A stretch of 64,000 nucleotides of DNA from Sulfurovum sp. (lineage in GTDB: Bacteria; Campylobacterota; Campylobacteria; Campylobacterales; Sulfurovaceae): assembly GCA_027068485.1 (NCBI GenBank), contig JAMOSB010000007.1, forward strand, positions 62,001 to 126,000, read 5' to 3'. Below, piece by piece: positions 38,500 to 48,519 of this stretch. Numbering within the stretch: position 1 is the stretch's first letter; the number at the start of each line of letters is the position of its first letter. The notes below the pieces were generated by a model. The model ran no database searches. It had not been told where the DNA came from and saw nothing but the letters and a program-made list of their open reading frames with translations. The translations under genes were made by a program, and so were the position numbers.

Positions 38500-39672
38500 A
38501 TGCAAAAGATACTCCTCGTCTTTGGAACACGACCCGAAGCGATCAAGATGGCACCGTTGGTACTGAAGCTACAAGCAGAGCATGAGACGATAGAGACGCG
38601 TGTCTGTATCACTGCACAGCATCGAGAGATGCTCGATCAGGTACTCGATATCTTTGGGATTGTCCCCGCGTATGATCTTGATATTATGCATGCGGGGCAA
38701 GATCTCTATGATATTACAAGTCGTGTACTCTTAGGGATGCGAGAGGTCTTAAGTGACTATCAGCCTGACCTTGTCTTGGTACATGGGGATACTACGACGA
38801 CCATCGCTGCGGCACTAGGGGCGTTTTATCAGAAGATCTCCGTAGGGCATGTAGAGGCGGGATTGCGGACAGGAGATATCTATAGTCCATGGCCCGAAGA
38901 GGTCAACCGTAAGCTCACCTCTCAAATCACACGCTACCACTTCACGCCTACGATGATGAGTCGGGAAAATCTCCTCCAAGAGGGGGTAGCCGATGAGCAG
39001 ATTATCGTGACGGGCAATACGGTGATTGATGCACTCTTTTGGGTACTAGAGAAGATCGACGCTACGCCTCATCTCAAGGAGCAACTTACCCATACTATCC
39101 AAGCGGAGTTTCCTGCGTTTGGAGATGGTGCGTCGATGGTGTTGATTACGGGGCATCGTAGAGAGAACTTTGGAGAGGGATTTTTGCAGATCTGTCGGGC
39201 GATCGCTCTCTTGGCAGAACAACACCCCCAAGTTCACTTTGTCTACCCTGTCCACCTCAATCCCAATGTCCAAAAACCTGTACTCGAACTCCTCTCAGAG
39301 AAGGCAAATATCTATCTCATCTCCCCTTTGGAGTATGAGTCATTTGTCTATCTGATGCGTCATGCATCGATTATCCTCACCGATAGTGGAGGGATACAGG
39401 AGGAGGCACCTAGCCTTGGGAAGCCTGTCCTTGTGATGCGTGATACCACCGAACGCCCCGAAGCCCTAGAGGCGGGGACAGTGAAGCTTGTCGGAACAAA
39501 GGTAGAGAGGATTGTCGATGAGGTGACAAAGCTACTCATAGAGAGTGCGTGTTATAATGAGATGAGCCAAGCCTCCAACCCCTATGGGGATGGAGAGGCG
39601 TGTGAAAAAATCATAGCGTTTTTAAATCATCGTGGTAGATCAACTATAATAAAGGAAGAGAATGCAAAGTAA
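38500..39672 (+). CDS. wecB: UDP-N-acetylglucosamine 2-epimerase (non-hydrolysing)
   Basis: Interconverts UDP-GlcNAc and UDP-ManNAc, 390 aa, GT-B fold. [14 protein letters not shown] at the N-terminus, [31 protein letters not shown] and [16 protein letters not shown] are all hallmarks of this enzyme. It overlaps wecC by 11 nt, so the product is likely passed directly to UDP-ManNAc oxidation. Precursor role: cell-surface polysaccharide. Confidence 0.95.
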   Translation: MQKILLVFGTRPEAIKMAPLVLKLQAEHETIETRVCITAQHREMLDQVLDIFGIVPAYDLDIMHAGQDLYDITSRVLLGMREVLSDYQPDLVLVHGDTTTTIAAALGAFYQKISVGHVEAGLRTGDIYSPWPEEVNRKLTSQITRYHFTPTMMSRENLLQEGVADEQIIVTGNTVIDALFWVLEKIDATPHLKEQLTHTIQAEFPAFGDGASMVLITGHRRENFGEGFLQICRAIALLAEQHPQVHFVYPVHLNPNVQKPVLELLSEKANIYLISPLEYESFVYLMRHASIILTDSGGIQEEAPSLGKPVLVMRDTTERPEALEAGTVKLVGTKVERIVDEVTKLLIESACYNEMSQASNPYGDGEACEKIIAFLNHRGRSTIIKEENAK

Positions 39673-40873
39673 AACAGTATGTGTAATGGGATTAGGCTAT
39701 ATCGGGCTACCAACCGCTGCACTTTTGGCAAACCGTAAGTACCATGTGCATGGAGTGGATGTCGTAGAGAGTACCGTAGAGACGATCAACCAAGGGAAGA
39801 TTCATATCGTAGAGCCTGACTTGGATACCTTTGTCCGCTCTGCGGTCAACTCAGGAAACTTAATCGCCTCGACAACACCTAAAAAGTCTGATATCTTTAT
39901 CATCGCGGTACCGACCCCTTTTCATGAGGGGTATGTCCCTGATATCGACTATGTGATTAGTGCGACAGAGTCTATCGTCCCTTATGTCGAGGTGGGCAAT
40001 ACCGTCATACTCGAGTCCACTTCTCCTATCGGTACGACAGAGAAGGTCGCAGAGATTCTAGAGGCAGGGGGGGTAGATATCTCTAAAATCTATATCGCTC
40101 ACTGTCCTGAGCGGGTACTCCCTGGACATATTATGCAGGAGTTGGTTCAAAATGACCGTATTGTAGGGGGGATCAATGAAGCCTCTACCAAGGAAGCTAC
40201 CGCCTTCTACAAAACATTTGTCAAAGGTAAGATTCTCCAGACCGACTCCAAGACAGCAGAGATGGCAAAGCTCACAGAGAATAGTTTCCGTGATGTCAAT
40301 ATCGCATTTGCCAATGAACTCTCTATCCTCTCTGATAAGTTTGGGATTGATGTCTGGGAGCTTATCTCTTTGGCAAATCGTCACCCCCGTGTCAATATCC
40401 TTCAGCCAGGGGTAGGGGTAGGGGGACACTGTATCGCAGTCGATCCATGGTTTATTGTCCACTCTGGTGGGAGTGATGCCAAGATCATCAAGAGTGCCAG
40501 AGAGGTCAACAACTATAAAGCCCAGTGGTCTATCCAGAAGGTCAAAGATGCGGTTGAGGCATTTGAGAAGTCACATGACACCAAAGCCAAGGTAGCGTGT
40601 ATGGGACTCGCCTTTAAGCCCAATATTGATGACCTTAGAGAGTCTCCTGCACTGCTTGTGACCAAGCAGCTTATCGCAGAGGGTATCACCGTACTTCCTG
40701 TCGAACCCAATCTCAAATCTTACAGTGAGTTTACACTCGTAGAGGATGAGGAGGCGATTAATGAGGCCGATATTATCCTCTTTTTGGTAGCCCATGATGA
40801 GTTTAAGGGGATTCGTATCTTTGGTAAGACGGTCTTTGACTTCTGTGGTGTTACACACCATAAAGAGAGCTAA
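39662..40873 (+). CDS. wecC: UDP-N-acetyl-D-mannosamine dehydrogenase
   Basis: NAD-dependent double oxidation of UDP-ManNAc to UDP-ManNAcA, 403 aa. The N-terminal Rossmann motif [14 protein letters not shown] is at residues 10-23, the catalytic Cys is in [13 protein letters not shown] (about residue 259), and the C-terminal UDP-binding domain starts near [14 protein letters not shown]. Assignment to UDP-ManNAc rather than UDP-Glc rests on the match in motif wording and on pairing with wecB. A G7 tract occurs in codons for EAGGVD. Confidence 0.9.
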   Translation: MQSKTVCVMGLGYIGLPTAALLANRKYHVHGVDVVESTVETINQGKIHIVEPDLDTFVRSAVNSGNLIASTTPKKSDIFIIAVPTPFHEGYVPDIDYVISATESIVPYVEVGNTVILESTSPIGTTEKVAEILEAGGVDISKIYIAHCPERVLPGHIMQELVQNDRIVGGINEASTKEATAFYKTFVKGKILQTDSKTAEMAKLTENSFRDVNIAFANELSILSDKFGIDVWELISLANRHPRVNILQPGVGVGGHCIAVDPWFIVHSGGSDAKIIKSAREVNNYKAQWSIQKVKDAVEAFEKSHDTKAKVACMGLAFKPNIDDLRESPALLVTKQLIAEGITVLPVEPNLKSYSEFTLVEDEEAINEADIILFLVAHDEFKGIRIFGKTVFDFCGVTHHKES

Positions 40874-40876
40874 GCT

Positions 40877-42043
40877 ATGAAGATAGCAATCGCAGGGACA
40901 GGGTATGTTGGACTCTCCAATGGTATACTACTTGCACAACATCATGAGGTGGTGGCACTCGATGTGGTTGAGGAGAAGATAGCATTACTCAACCAAGGGG
41001 TCTCTCCGATTGAAGATAAAGAGATTGAGGAGTATCTGGCGACCAAACAGCTCAACTTTACAGCGACACTCGATAAGGAGTTGGCGTATCGTGGAGCGGA
41101 GTTTGTGATTATCGCGACCCCTACGGACTATGACGCAGTACACAACTACTTCAATACCGACTCTGTGGAGTCTGTCATCAATGATGTGATGCGACTCAAT
41201 CCTGAGGCGGTGATGGTGATCAAATCAACTGTACCTGTAGGCTTTACCCAAGAGATTAGGGAGCGGTTGGGGTGTGACAATATTCTCTTCTCTCCAGAGT
41301 TTTTACGGGAAGGAAAGGCACTCTATGACAACCTCTACCCCTCTCGTATCATTGTAGGGGAGCGATCTAAGCGGGCAGAGGTCTTTGCTAATCTGCTCAA
41401 AGAGGGGGCGATCAAAGAGGAGATTACGACACTCTTTACAGACGCTACGGAGGCAGAGGCGATTAAACTCTTCTCCAATACCTACCTTGCGATGCGTGTG
41501 GCGTACTTCAATGAACTAGACTCCTATGCCCTTGTCAAGGGGCTAGATAGTCGGCAGATTATCGAAGGGGTAGGGCTTGATCCTCGGATAGGCACGCACT
41601 ACAACAACCCCTCTTTTGGGTATGGTGGCTACTGTCTTCCCAAGGATACCAAGCAACTGCGTGCCAACTACCAAGATGTTCCCAATAGCCTCATTGGGGC
41701 GATTGTCGATGCCAATAGCACCCGCAAAGACTTTATCGCCGATAGTATCATCGCTAAGAACCCCAAAGTGGTAGGGGTCTACCGCTTGGTGATGAAGAGT
41801 GGTTCGGATAACTTTAGAGCCTCTTCGATTCAGGGGATTATGAAGCGGATTAAAGCCAAAGGGATTGAGGTGGTGATCTATGAGCCTTCACTCAAAGAAG
41901 AGGAGTTTTTCCGCTCAGAGGTGATTGAAGATTTTGAACACTTCAAGCGTATGGCTGATGTCATTATCGCCAACCGCTACACCGATGAGCTAGCTGATGT
42001 CTCTGAGAAGGTCTATACACGCGACCTCTTTGGAAATAACTAA
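40877..42043 (+). CDS. ugd: UDP-glucose 6-dehydrogenase
   Basis: Oxidises UDP-glucose to UDP-glucuronate, 388 aa, the length of the E. coli Ugd. Motifs agree closely with that protein: [10 protein letters not shown] at the start, [15 protein letters not shown], the catalytic Cys in [13 protein letters not shown] (about residue 254), [17 protein letters not shown] and the terminal VYTRDLFGN. It belongs to the shorter class, unlike wecC next to it. The epimerase that uses its product begins 1 nt after the stop. Confidence 0.95.
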   Translation: MKIAIAGTGYVGLSNGILLAQHHEVVALDVVEEKIALLNQGVSPIEDKEIEEYLATKQLNFTATLDKELAYRGAEFVIIATPTDYDAVHNYFNTDSVESVINDVMRLNPEAVMVIKSTVPVGFTQEIRERLGCDNILFSPEFLREGKALYDNLYPSRIIVGERSKRAEVFANLLKEGAIKEEITTLFTDATEAEAIKLFSNTYLAMRVAYFNELDSYALVKGLDSRQIIEGVGLDPRIGTHYNNPSFGYGGYCLPKDTKQLRANYQDVPNSLIGAIVDANSTRKDFIADSIIAKNPKVVGVYRLVMKSGSDNFRASSIQGIMKRIKAKGIEVVIYEPSLKEEEFFRSEVIEDFEHFKRMADVIIANRYTDELADVSEKVYTRDLFGNN

Positions 42044-42044
42044 G

Positions 42045-43094
42045 ATGAAGATTTTAGTGACAGGTTCGGCAGGGTTTATCGGTTTTCACCTCACCCATGC
42101 CCTGTTAGAGCGGGGTGATGAGGTGGTGGGGATTGACAATATCAATAACTACTACGATGTCAACTTGAAGTATGGACGACTCCATGAGCTAGGGGTTGAT
42201 GCCAAAGGGGTGGAGGCATCTCACTTCACCTCGACACGCTACCCACTCCACCGTTTTATCAAGATGGATCTTGCCGATAGGGAGGCGATGGAACGCCTCT
42301 TTGTCACAGAGCAGTTTGACGCGGTGTGTCACCTTGGGGCTCAGGCGGGTGTACGCTACTCGCTAGAGAACCCCCACGCCTATATCGATAGTAATATTGT
42401 AGGGTTTATGAATATCTTGGAGGGGTGTCGTCATGGAGGGGTCAAGAATCTCGCCTACGCCTCTAGCTCCTCTGTCTATGGACTCAACCGCTCCCAACCC
42501 TTTAAGACCTCTGATAGCACAGAGCATCCCGTCAGCCTCTATGCCGCAACCAAAAAATCCAATGAGATGATGGCACACACCTACAGCCATCTCTATGGGA
42601 TTGCCACGACGGGGCTTCGCTTCTTTACTGTCTATGGAGAGTGGGGGCGACCCGATATGGCACCGATGCTCTTTAGTGATGCGATACTCCACCAACGGGC
42701 GATTAAGGTCTTCAATTTTGGTAAGATGAGTCGGGACTTTACCTATGTGGGCGATATCGTCAAGGGGGTGATCAAAGTCATCGATAATCCTGCCAAACCC
42801 AACCCTCAGTGGGATCCTCAAACACCTCAGATCCAAAGCTCCTCTGCCCCCTATCGACTCTACAATATCGGCAACAACGCACCTGTAAGTCTGATGGCAT
42901 TTATCGAGACGATAGAGGAGGCACTCGGGGAGAGCGCAACCAAAGAGATGCTCCCGATGCAAGCAGGTGATGTCGTCTCTACCTATGCCGATACGACAGA
43001 GTTGATACGCGATTTTGACTACCAACCCTCCACCCCACTCAAAGAGGGGGTAGAGGCATTTGTAGCGTGGTATCGAGCATTCTATCGCGATTGA
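42045..43094 (+). CDS. UDP-glucuronate 4-epimerase-like protein (extended SDR)
   Basis: A 349-aa NAD-dependent sugar-nucleotide epimerase. The start at 42045 (MKILVTGSAGFIGFHL) gives the GxxGFIG dinucleotide loop at residues 7-13, and a longer frame overlapping ugd is rejected. The catalytic pair is YAATKKSNE (Tyr-x3-Lys, about residues 165-169), with ASSSSVYG before it. Overall it reads like UDP-GlcA 4-epimerases, making UDP-GalA from the Ugd product. This substrate is inferred from family resemblance and adjacency. Confidence 0.88.
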   Translation: MKILVTGSAGFIGFHLTHALLERGDEVVGIDNINNYYDVNLKYGRLHELGVDAKGVEASHFTSTRYPLHRFIKMDLADREAMERLFVTEQFDAVCHLGAQAGVRYSLENPHAYIDSNIVGFMNILEGCRHGGVKNLAYASSSSVYGLNRSQPFKTSDSTEHPVSLYAATKKSNEMMAHTYSHLYGIATTGLRFFTVYGEWGRPDMAPMLFSDAILHQRAIKVFNFGKMSRDFTYVGDIVKGVIKVIDNPAKPNPQWDPQTPQIQSSSAPYRLYNIGNNAPVSLMAFIETIEEALGESATKEMLPMQAGDVVSTYADTTELIRDFDYQPSTPLKEGVEAFVAWYRAFYRD

Positions 43095-43165
43095 GTGGTG
43101 TAGGTGGGGTGAATCAATCTGCTTTATGTTAGAATAACAGCTATTTTTCTATAAAGAGAGAGACT

Positions 43166-44140
43166 ATGTCTATACAAGTAGCATTTGAACGACTATTTAA
43201 CAATCAGATGAGCCAAGAGGAGGCACGGGAGTTTTTGATTGGACTCTATGAGCAAGGAGAGTCTGCCCAAGAGATCGCGATCGCTGCTTCGGTGATGCGA
43301 GATCACTCGGTGAAGTTGCCCCTCTCATCGGAGCTTCAAGCAAAAGCGATTGATATTGTAGGGACAGGGGGAGATAAGAGCGGGAGTTTCAATATCTCTA
43401 GCACGGTCTCTTTGCTTCTCGCTTCGCTTGGGTGTGTGGTAGCCAAGCATGGCAACCGTAGTATTACAAGTAACTCAGGCTCTGCTGATCTCTTTGAGGC
43501 ATTGGGGATCAATCTCAACCTCTCTGTAGCAGATCAGATCACGATGCTTGAAGAGACGGGGTTTTGTTTTATCTTTGCGATGAACCATCACCCTGCAATG
43601 CGACACATTATGCCTATACGCAAATCGATCCCCCACCGTACCATCTTCAATATTCTAGGACCCCTCACCAATCCCGCAGGAGCCAAGAAGTATCTCTTGG
43701 GGGTTTTTGATCCTGCGTTTATTGGGCGTATGGCAGAGGCACTCGTCACACTCGATACCCAGAGGGCATTTGTGGTGAGTAGCCATGATGGGATGGATGA
43801 GATCTCTCTGGCTGCTCCAACCTCTTTTGCCTATATTGAGTCTGGGCGTATCTTGGAGGGGGAGATTAACCCCCAAGCACTCGGCTTCAAACACGCTCCC
43901 AAAGAGGCGATTTTGGGAGGGGATGCGATTGCCAATGCCAAGATCACCCAAGCGATTTTTGCAGGGGAGGAGCTGGGAGCCAAACGCGATATTGTCCTAC
44001 TCAATAGTGCCTTTGCACTCTTTGTGGAGGGGCGTGTGCGTGATCTCCAAGAGGGAATTGCTATGGCAACCTCGGCACTAGAGAGTGGGAGAGCGACCAC
44101 ACACCTTCAGCGTATGAGAGAAGTCTCAAACCGTTTTTAA
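43166..44140 (+). CDS. trpD: Anthranilate phosphoribosyltransferase
   Basis: Transfers phosphoribose from PRPP to anthranilate in tryptophan synthesis, 324 aa. DIVGTGGDKSGSFNIS (about residues 65-80) is the PRPP site, KHGNRSITSNSGSADLFEALG the anthranilate/metal region, and GMDEISL the Mg site. No other trp gene adjoins. It starts the run trpD-tsaE-lptB. A TAGAAT-like -10 box lies upstream around 43132. Confidence 0.95.
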   Translation: MSIQVAFERLFNNQMSQEEAREFLIGLYEQGESAQEIAIAASVMRDHSVKLPLSSELQAKAIDIVGTGGDKSGSFNISSTVSLLLASLGCVVAKHGNRSITSNSGSADLFEALGINLNLSVADQITMLEETGFCFIFAMNHHPAMRHIMPIRKSIPHRTIFNILGPLTNPAGAKKYLLGVFDPAFIGRMAEALVTLDTQRAFVVSSHDGMDEISLAAPTSFAYIESGRILEGEINPQALGFKHAPKEAILGGDAIANAKITQAIFAGEELGAKRDIVLLNSAFALFVEGRVRDLQEGIAMATSALESGRATTHLQRMREVSNRF

Positions 44141-44158
44141 CCCCTAGAAAGGATTGAC

Positions 44159-44572
44159 TTGATAGAAGAGATAGATGCCTCACTCGATGAGATTAGCAAG
44201 GTTGTAGCGTACCTAGAGCAGACCCTTCCACCCCATACGATTCTCTTTTTGCGTGGTGACCTTGCCGCGGGAAAGACAACTTTGACACAAGCCATCGCCA
44301 AAGCACGCGGTGTGGAGGGAGAGGTGACCTCTCCTACCTTCGCCCTCCAACACTGCTATGGTGAGGCACTCTACCACTATGACCTCTACCGTTTATCCCA
44401 TGAGGCGTTTATGGAGATGGGACTCTTTGAGGAGTTTGATAAGGTCGGGTGGCATCTGATTGAGTGGGGTTCGGATGAGCTTAAAGCGTTCTTGTTAGCG
44501 GTGGGCTACCGCGTTGCGGTGGTCTCGATAGAGCCACAGGGGGCGGGGCGACGCTACGAGGTGGAGGTCTAG
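44159..44572 (+). CDS. tsaE: tRNA threonylcarbamoyladenosine biosynthesis protein TsaE
   Basis: ATPase that cooperates with TsaB and TsaD to make t6A37 in tRNAs reading ANN codons, 137 aa. Walker A is FLRGDLAAGKTTLTQ (about residues 31-45), and SPTFALQHCYG and HYDLYRL follow. The start is TTG, with AAAGGA 5 nt before it. lptB starts immediately at the base after its stop. Confidence 0.93.
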   Translation: MIEEIDASLDEISKVVAYLEQTLPPHTILFLRGDLAAGKTTLTQAIAKARGVEGEVTSPTFALQHCYGEALYHYDLYRLSHEAFMEMGLFEEFDKVGWHLIEWGSDELKAFLLAVGYRVAVVSIEPQGAGRRYEVEV

Positions 44573-45295
44573 ATGCATACACTTGAAGCCAAAAATCTCT
44601 CCAAGACGATTAAGAAGACGAAGATTGTCCATGATATCTCGTTGCGTGTCAAAAGCAAGGAGATTGTAGGACTGCTTGGTCCCAATGGAGCAGGGAAGAC
44701 CACCTCTTTTTATATGGTGTGTGGATTGACAGGGACGACGAGTGGTGAGGTCTTTTTGGATGAGGTCAATGTCACCCATCTCCCCCTAAGCAAGCGGGCA
44801 CAGATGGGGATAGGCTATCTCCCTCAGGAGTCGAGTATCTTCAAGGACCTTACCGTTGAGGAGAATCTTCTCATTGCAGCAGAAGCACTCAAACTGGATA
44901 AAAAAGTCATCTGGCCACGGATCGAAAAGCTCCTAGAGATCTTTAATATCGAACCGATTCGTAACCGTCAAGGGATTCGGCTGAGTGGGGGAGAGCGACG
45001 ACGCGTAGAGATCGCACGGGCATTGGTAGGGGAGCCGAAGTTTCTCCTGCTTGATGAGCCATTTGCAGGGGTTGACCCGATTGCGGTGATCGATATTCAG
45101 ATGATTATCAAACAGCTTGTTGACTTGGATATGGGGATTTTGATCACCGATCACAATGTACGAGAGACTCTAGGGATTTGTGATAGAGCCTATGTGATGC
45201 GTTCGGGTGAGATGCTCGCGATGGGGACGAGTGAGGAGATTACGAGTGATGAGAATGTACGAAAGCACTACCTCGGAGAGCATTTCAAGTTTTAG
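44573..45295 (+). CDS. lptB: LPS export ABC transporter ATPase LptB
   Basis: Cytoplasmic ATPase of the LptBFG complex that extracts lipopolysaccharide from the inner membrane, 240 aa. Walker A GPNGAGKTT (about residues 36-44), signature LSGGERRRVEIARAL, Walker B LLLDEPFAGVDPIA and the switch His in ITDHNV are intact, and the exact wording matches LptB rather than amino-acid ABC proteins. lptA/lptC are not next to it. Confidence 0.94.
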   Translation: MHTLEAKNLSKTIKKTKIVHDISLRVKSKEIVGLLGPNGAGKTTSFYMVCGLTGTTSGEVFLDEVNVTHLPLSKRAQMGIGYLPQESSIFKDLTVEENLLIAAEALKLDKKVIWPRIEKLLEIFNIEPIRNRQGIRLSGGERRRVEIARALVGEPKFLLLDEPFAGVDPIAVIDIQMIIKQLVDLDMGILITDHNVRETLGICDRAYVMRSGEMLAMGTSEEITSDENVRKHYLGEHFKF

Positions 45296-45341
45296 GCTCT
45301 CAACTCCTTAGTGTTTAACCGACTATTTAACATCTTTTGAC

Positions 45342-45347
45342 TATAAT
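45342..45347 (+). promoter_or_regulatory. Putative atpB promoter -10 box
   Basis: Perfect TATAAT 31 nt before the atpB start, with TG two bases further up (TTTTGAC before it). No clear -35. It separates atpB from lptB. Confidence 0.55.
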
Positions 45348-45377
45348 ACAAGCAAATTTATAACAAGAGGATGTTTT

Positions 45378-46055
45378 ATGGAAGGTGTATTTACTTACCT
45401 TGGTGCAATTTTTGGTCATGGACAGATGATGTTTGTGGCTCACTTGGTTTTGGTCGCAGGTGTGATTCTATTTATCGCAAAAACTGCAACAAAAAGTTTT
45501 AGAGCCGTACCGAATGGTACACAGAATGTAATGGAGGCATACCTTGGCGGTACAATCGCTATGGGTAGAGATGTAATTGGTGAAGAGCTTGCTAGAAAGT
45601 ATCTCCCTTTGGTAGCTGCGGTAGGTATGTTTGTATTTGTCTCCAATGTCATCGGTATTATCCCTGGATTTGAATCTCCTACTTCAAATATCAATGTAAC
45701 ACTACCGTTAGCACTCTTGGTCTTCTTCTACTATAACTATGAGGGGATCAAAAAGAATGGTGTTGCCAAATACTTTGCACACTTTGCAGGTCCTGTAAAG
45801 ATTCTTGCTCCGTTGATGTTCCCTATTGAGATCGTCTCTCACATCTCACGCATCATCTCACTCTCATTCAGACTTTTTGGTAACATCAAAGGGGATGACC
45901 TCTTCTTATGGGTTCTCTTGATGCTTGTACCATTTATTGCACCACTTCCAGCCTACCTATTGCTCTCATTCTCAGCGATTCTACAGACATTTGTATTTAT
46001 GATACTTATCTATGTCTACCTTGCAGGTGCTGTTGCAATGGATGAAGATCACTAA
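45378..46055 (+). CDS. atpB: ATP synthase F0 subunit a
   Basis: Membrane subunit forming the proton half-channels against the c-ring, 225 aa, about five to six helices. The essential Arg is in [14 protein letters not shown] (about residue 168), and [15 protein letters not shown] is the preceding signature. As in other members of this phylum the gene stands apart from the other ATP synthase genes. It has its own promoter-like box. Confidence 0.96.
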   Translation: MEGVFTYLGAIFGHGQMMFVAHLVLVAGVILFIAKTATKSFRAVPNGTQNVMEAYLGGTIAMGRDVIGEELARKYLPLVAAVGMFVFVSNVIGIIPGFESPTSNINVTLPLALLVFFYYNYEGIKKNGVAKYFAHFAGPVKILAPLMFPIEIVSHISRIISLSFRLFGNIKGDDLFLWVLLMLVPFIAPLPAYLLLSFSAILQTFVFMILIYVYLAGAVAMDEDH

Positions 46056-46070
46056 GCCCTCGCGTTTAGT

Positions 46071-46355
46071 ATGGATCAGACTATGAGACTCCAAGCGAAG
46101 CCACTGGGCTTCATAGTCAACTTTATGTTAGGTATCGCATGGGCATCCATGCTCATCGGTGCCGTTACCTCCTTTCTCTCTTTTTATTCTGATAGTTTAG
46201 CCTTTGCGATTGTCTCTGCGGGTATTGCTTCACTTCCGGGTATGGTTGTGGTACTCCTACTCGAACACTTTATCACTAGCAAAGAGAAGTTAGCGGAGCT
46301 TCAAAAACAGACCAAACTACTCGAAGCGTTGCAGGCTCAAGGTAGTAGACCTTGA
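46071..46355 (+). CDS. Small two-helix membrane protein of unknown function
   Basis: A 94-aa protein with two transmembrane segments (about residues 13-38 and 44-66) and a charged, coiled-coil-like tail (KEKLAELQKQTKLLEALQ). It lies 15 nt after atpB. No ribosome site is obvious for the ATG at 46071, and the ATG at 46083 is an alternative start. Its position suggests cotranscription with atpB, but it does not resemble AtpI or subunit c. Family not recognised. Confidence 0.65.
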   Translation: MDQTMRLQAKPLGFIVNFMLGIAWASMLIGAVTSFLSFYSDSLAFAIVSAGIASLPGMVVVLLLEHFITSKEKLAELQKQTKLLEALQAQGSRP

Positions 46356-46891
46356 TTGCCTATGCTATCACTAGCCCCCAAACCCTACACTTTACCACAC
46401 TCAAAGAGGATATTGAGCGGTTTGCCAAACACGCAGATATGATACTCTATCGAGACAAAGAGAATGAGGCCTACGCTTATGATGCCAAGTACTTTTTGGA
46501 TGAGACTGATAGCTATCTGTTTGAGCGGGTGCTACTCCATCAAGATATCGATCTGTGTTGTCGTGTCGGTGCCAAAGGGGTACACTTGAGTAGTCGACAG
46601 ATCAAAGAGATTACACGAGCCAAGTCGGTGGGACTTTGTGTGGTGGTGAGTACCCATACGATAGAGGAGGCATTGGAGGCGGAGCGTCTTGGAGCCGATA
46701 TGGTGACCTTGAGTCCCATCTTCCAAAGCCCCAACAAAGGCAGACCCATTGGACTACCACTTCTGAGCAAAGCCGTTGAGGCATTAGCGATTCCGATTAT
46801 TGCACTTGGGGGGATTGTCACCCCGCAAGAGATAGAGGCGTGTGAGATGGTTGGTGCCAAAGGGTTTGCGTCGATTCGCTACTTTGCGTAG
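46352..46891 (+). CDS. TenI/ThiE-like TIM-barrel protein
   Basis: A 179-aa protein starting with TTG that overlaps the previous stop (TTGA). KGVHLSSRQI, VVVSTHTIEEALEAERLGADMVTLSPIF, SPNKGRPIGLPLL and IIALGGI are thiamine-phosphate-synthase superfamily motifs. The phrase SPNKGRP and the missing HLGQxD point to the TenI (thiazole tautomerase-like) branch rather than to ThiE itself. It is about 30 residues shorter than typical ThiE. It is probably a thiamine-related enzyme. The exact reaction is uncertain. Confidence 0.75.
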   Translation: MIAYAITSPQTLHFTTLKEDIERFAKHADMILYRDKENEAYAYDAKYFLDETDSYLFERVLLHQDIDLCCRVGAKGVHLSSRQIKEITRAKSVGLCVVVSTHTIEEALEAERLGADMVTLSPIFQSPNKGRPIGLPLLSKAVEALAIPIIALGGIVTPQEIEACEMVGAKGFASIRYFA

Positions 46892-47038
46892 GGTTGTCTC
46901 ATCTGGGTAGGCGGTGAGGTACTCCGCATTGACCGCAAGATCAAACACCTCTATCTGATCGAGATCATTTGTAAGAGCGATATATAGCACAGAGGAGGTA
47001 AACTCTCTTAAATCACCAACACGATATAATACCTCCAC
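46784..47038 (-). CDS. Doubtful small ORF antisense to the TenI-like gene end
   Basis: An 84-codon frame starting with GTG. Its first 49 codons lie in the intergenic region and read plausibly like protein (LYIALTNDLDQIEVFDL, then AEYLTAYPDE). The rest overlaps the TenI-like gene antiparallel and looks like a shadow frame. No ribosome site is visible, and the gatB promoter box lies inside it. It could be a degraded gene end or a chance frame. Confidence 0.2.
   Translation of the reverse strand: MEVLYRVGDLREFTSSVLYIALTNDLDQIEVFDLAVNAEYLTAYPDETTLRKVANRRKPFGTNHLTRLYLLRGDNPPKCNNRNR
47025..47030 (+). promoter_or_regulatory. Putative gatB promoter -10 box
   Basis: Perfect TATAAT 40 nt before the gatB ATG. 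The gap from 46892 to 47070 holds this box and the doubtful minus-strand frame, and nothing else I can support. Confidence 0.5.
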
Positions 47039-47070
47039 TATAAGTCTATACTATCCAAAGGAAATCTGCT

Positions 47071-48501
47071 ATGTTTGAAACCGTCATTGGTCTTGAAGTC
47101 CATGTGCAACTCAACACAAAAACAAAACTTTTCTGCTCCTGTCCTACCTCATTTGGGGCACCCCAAAATAGCAATACCTGCCCCACTTGTCTCGCCCTTC
47201 CAGGGGCGTTGCCTGTGGTCAATAAAGAAGCAGCAATCAAGGCGATGCGACTAGGATATGCGATCAATGCAGTCGTCAATCACAGCTCAAACTTTGATAG
47301 AAAATCCTACTTCTACCCCGATAGTCCTATGGCGTATCAGATCACCCAGCTACACAAAGCGATTGTCCAGAAAGGGGAGCTCTTTATCGATCTGCCTGAT
47401 GGGACACAAAAACGCATCGGGATGACCCAAGCACACCTTGAGGCAGATGCAGGGAAAAATATGCATGAGGGCAATCACTCCAAAGTCGATCTCAACCGTG
47501 CGGGTACGCCACTACTAGAGATCGTCTCTGAGCCTGATATGCGTAGTGCTGAGGAGGCGGTCGCCTACCTCAAAAAGCTTCATGCGACGGTGCGTTATCT
47601 TGGTATCTCTGATGCCAATATGCAAGAGGGGTCGTTTCGTTGTGATGTCAATGTCTCGATCCGTCCGAAGGGGCAAGAGGCGTTTGGGACACGCGTCGAG
47701 ATCAAAAATATCAACTCCTTTAAGTTTGTCTCTGCTGCGATAGCCTATGAGGTACAGCGTCAGAGTGAGGCGTATGAGGATGGTATCTATACACAAGAGG
47801 TACACCAAGAGACGCGTCTATGGAGTGTAGAGGAGGGGGTGACCAAGTCGATGAGAGGCAAAGAGGAGGCAGCCGACTACCGCTACTTCCCAGACCCCGA
47901 TCTGCGTCCATTGGTGGTGACGCCTGAGATGATTGAGGAGGCACAGCAGATGCCTGAGCTACCCGATGCCAAAGTCAAACGGTATGTCGAGGAGCTAGGG
48001 ATCAAAAAAGTCGATGCCCTGATCATCACCTCAGATAAGGAGATGGCAAGTTACTTTGAGGAGATGATCGCCCAAGGAGCTGTCGCTAAGACCGCAGTGA
48101 CTTGGCTCATCTCCGAGCTTCTTGGTCGCCTCAACAAAGCAAGCCTCACCATAGAGACAACGCCTATCGATGCGAAAACACTCGGTAGACTTGTCTCAAA
48201 AATCTCTGATGATAGCATCTCAGGTAAGGGTGCCAAAGAGATACTTGACCATATGATGGAGCATGAGAGTCGTGATATCGATGCCCTGATCGATGAACTT
48301 GGCTTGGCTCAAGTGAGTGATGATGGGGCAATTTTGGCGATTATCGATGGGATACTAGAGGCAAACCCTCAGAAAGTTGCGGAGTACCAAGCGGGCAAAG
48401 AGAAGCTCTTTGGGTTCTTTGTGGGGCAGACGATGAAGGCCTCCAAAGGTACAGCAAACCCCGCTAAGGTCAACACCCTGCTCAAGCAGAGACTCAGCTA
48501 G
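47071..48501 (+). CDS. gatB: Asp-tRNA(Asn)/Glu-tRNA(Gln) amidotransferase subunit B
   Basis: Binds the misacylated tRNA and, with GatA and GatC, converts Glu-tRNA(Gln) or Asp-tRNA(Asn) to the amidated form, 476 aa. Signatures: [18 protein letters not shown] at the N-terminus, zinc-type Cys residues (FCSCPTSF and TCPTC), [14 protein letters not shown], and [17 protein letters not shown]. The C-terminal YqeY-like tail domain is present. gatA and gatC are elsewhere. Confidence 0.97.
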   Translation: MFETVIGLEVHVQLNTKTKLFCSCPTSFGAPQNSNTCPTCLALPGALPVVNKEAAIKAMRLGYAINAVVNHSSNFDRKSYFYPDSPMAYQITQLHKAIVQKGELFIDLPDGTQKRIGMTQAHLEADAGKNMHEGNHSKVDLNRAGTPLLEIVSEPDMRSAEEAVAYLKKLHATVRYLGISDANMQEGSFRCDVNVSIRPKGQEAFGTRVEIKNINSFKFVSAAIAYEVQRQSEAYEDGIYTQEVHQETRLWSVEEGVTKSMRGKEEAADYRYFPDPDLRPLVVTPEMIEEAQQMPELPDAKVKRYVEELGIKKVDALIITSDKEMASYFEEMIAQGAVAKTAVTWLISELLGRLNKASLTIETTPIDAKTLGRLVSKISDDSISGKGAKEILDHMMEHESRDIDALIDELGLAQVSDDGAILAIIDGILEANPQKVAEYQAGKEKLFGFFVGQTMKASKGTANPAKVNTLLKQRLS

Positions 48502-48519
48502 TCTCTTTTTGGGAGCGAT

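Noticed and set aside
42363-43025. 220-codon frame on the minus strand inside the epimerase gene
   Set aside because: It lies wholly opposite a strongly conserved gene, lacks a ribosome site and has unlikely composition for this genome.
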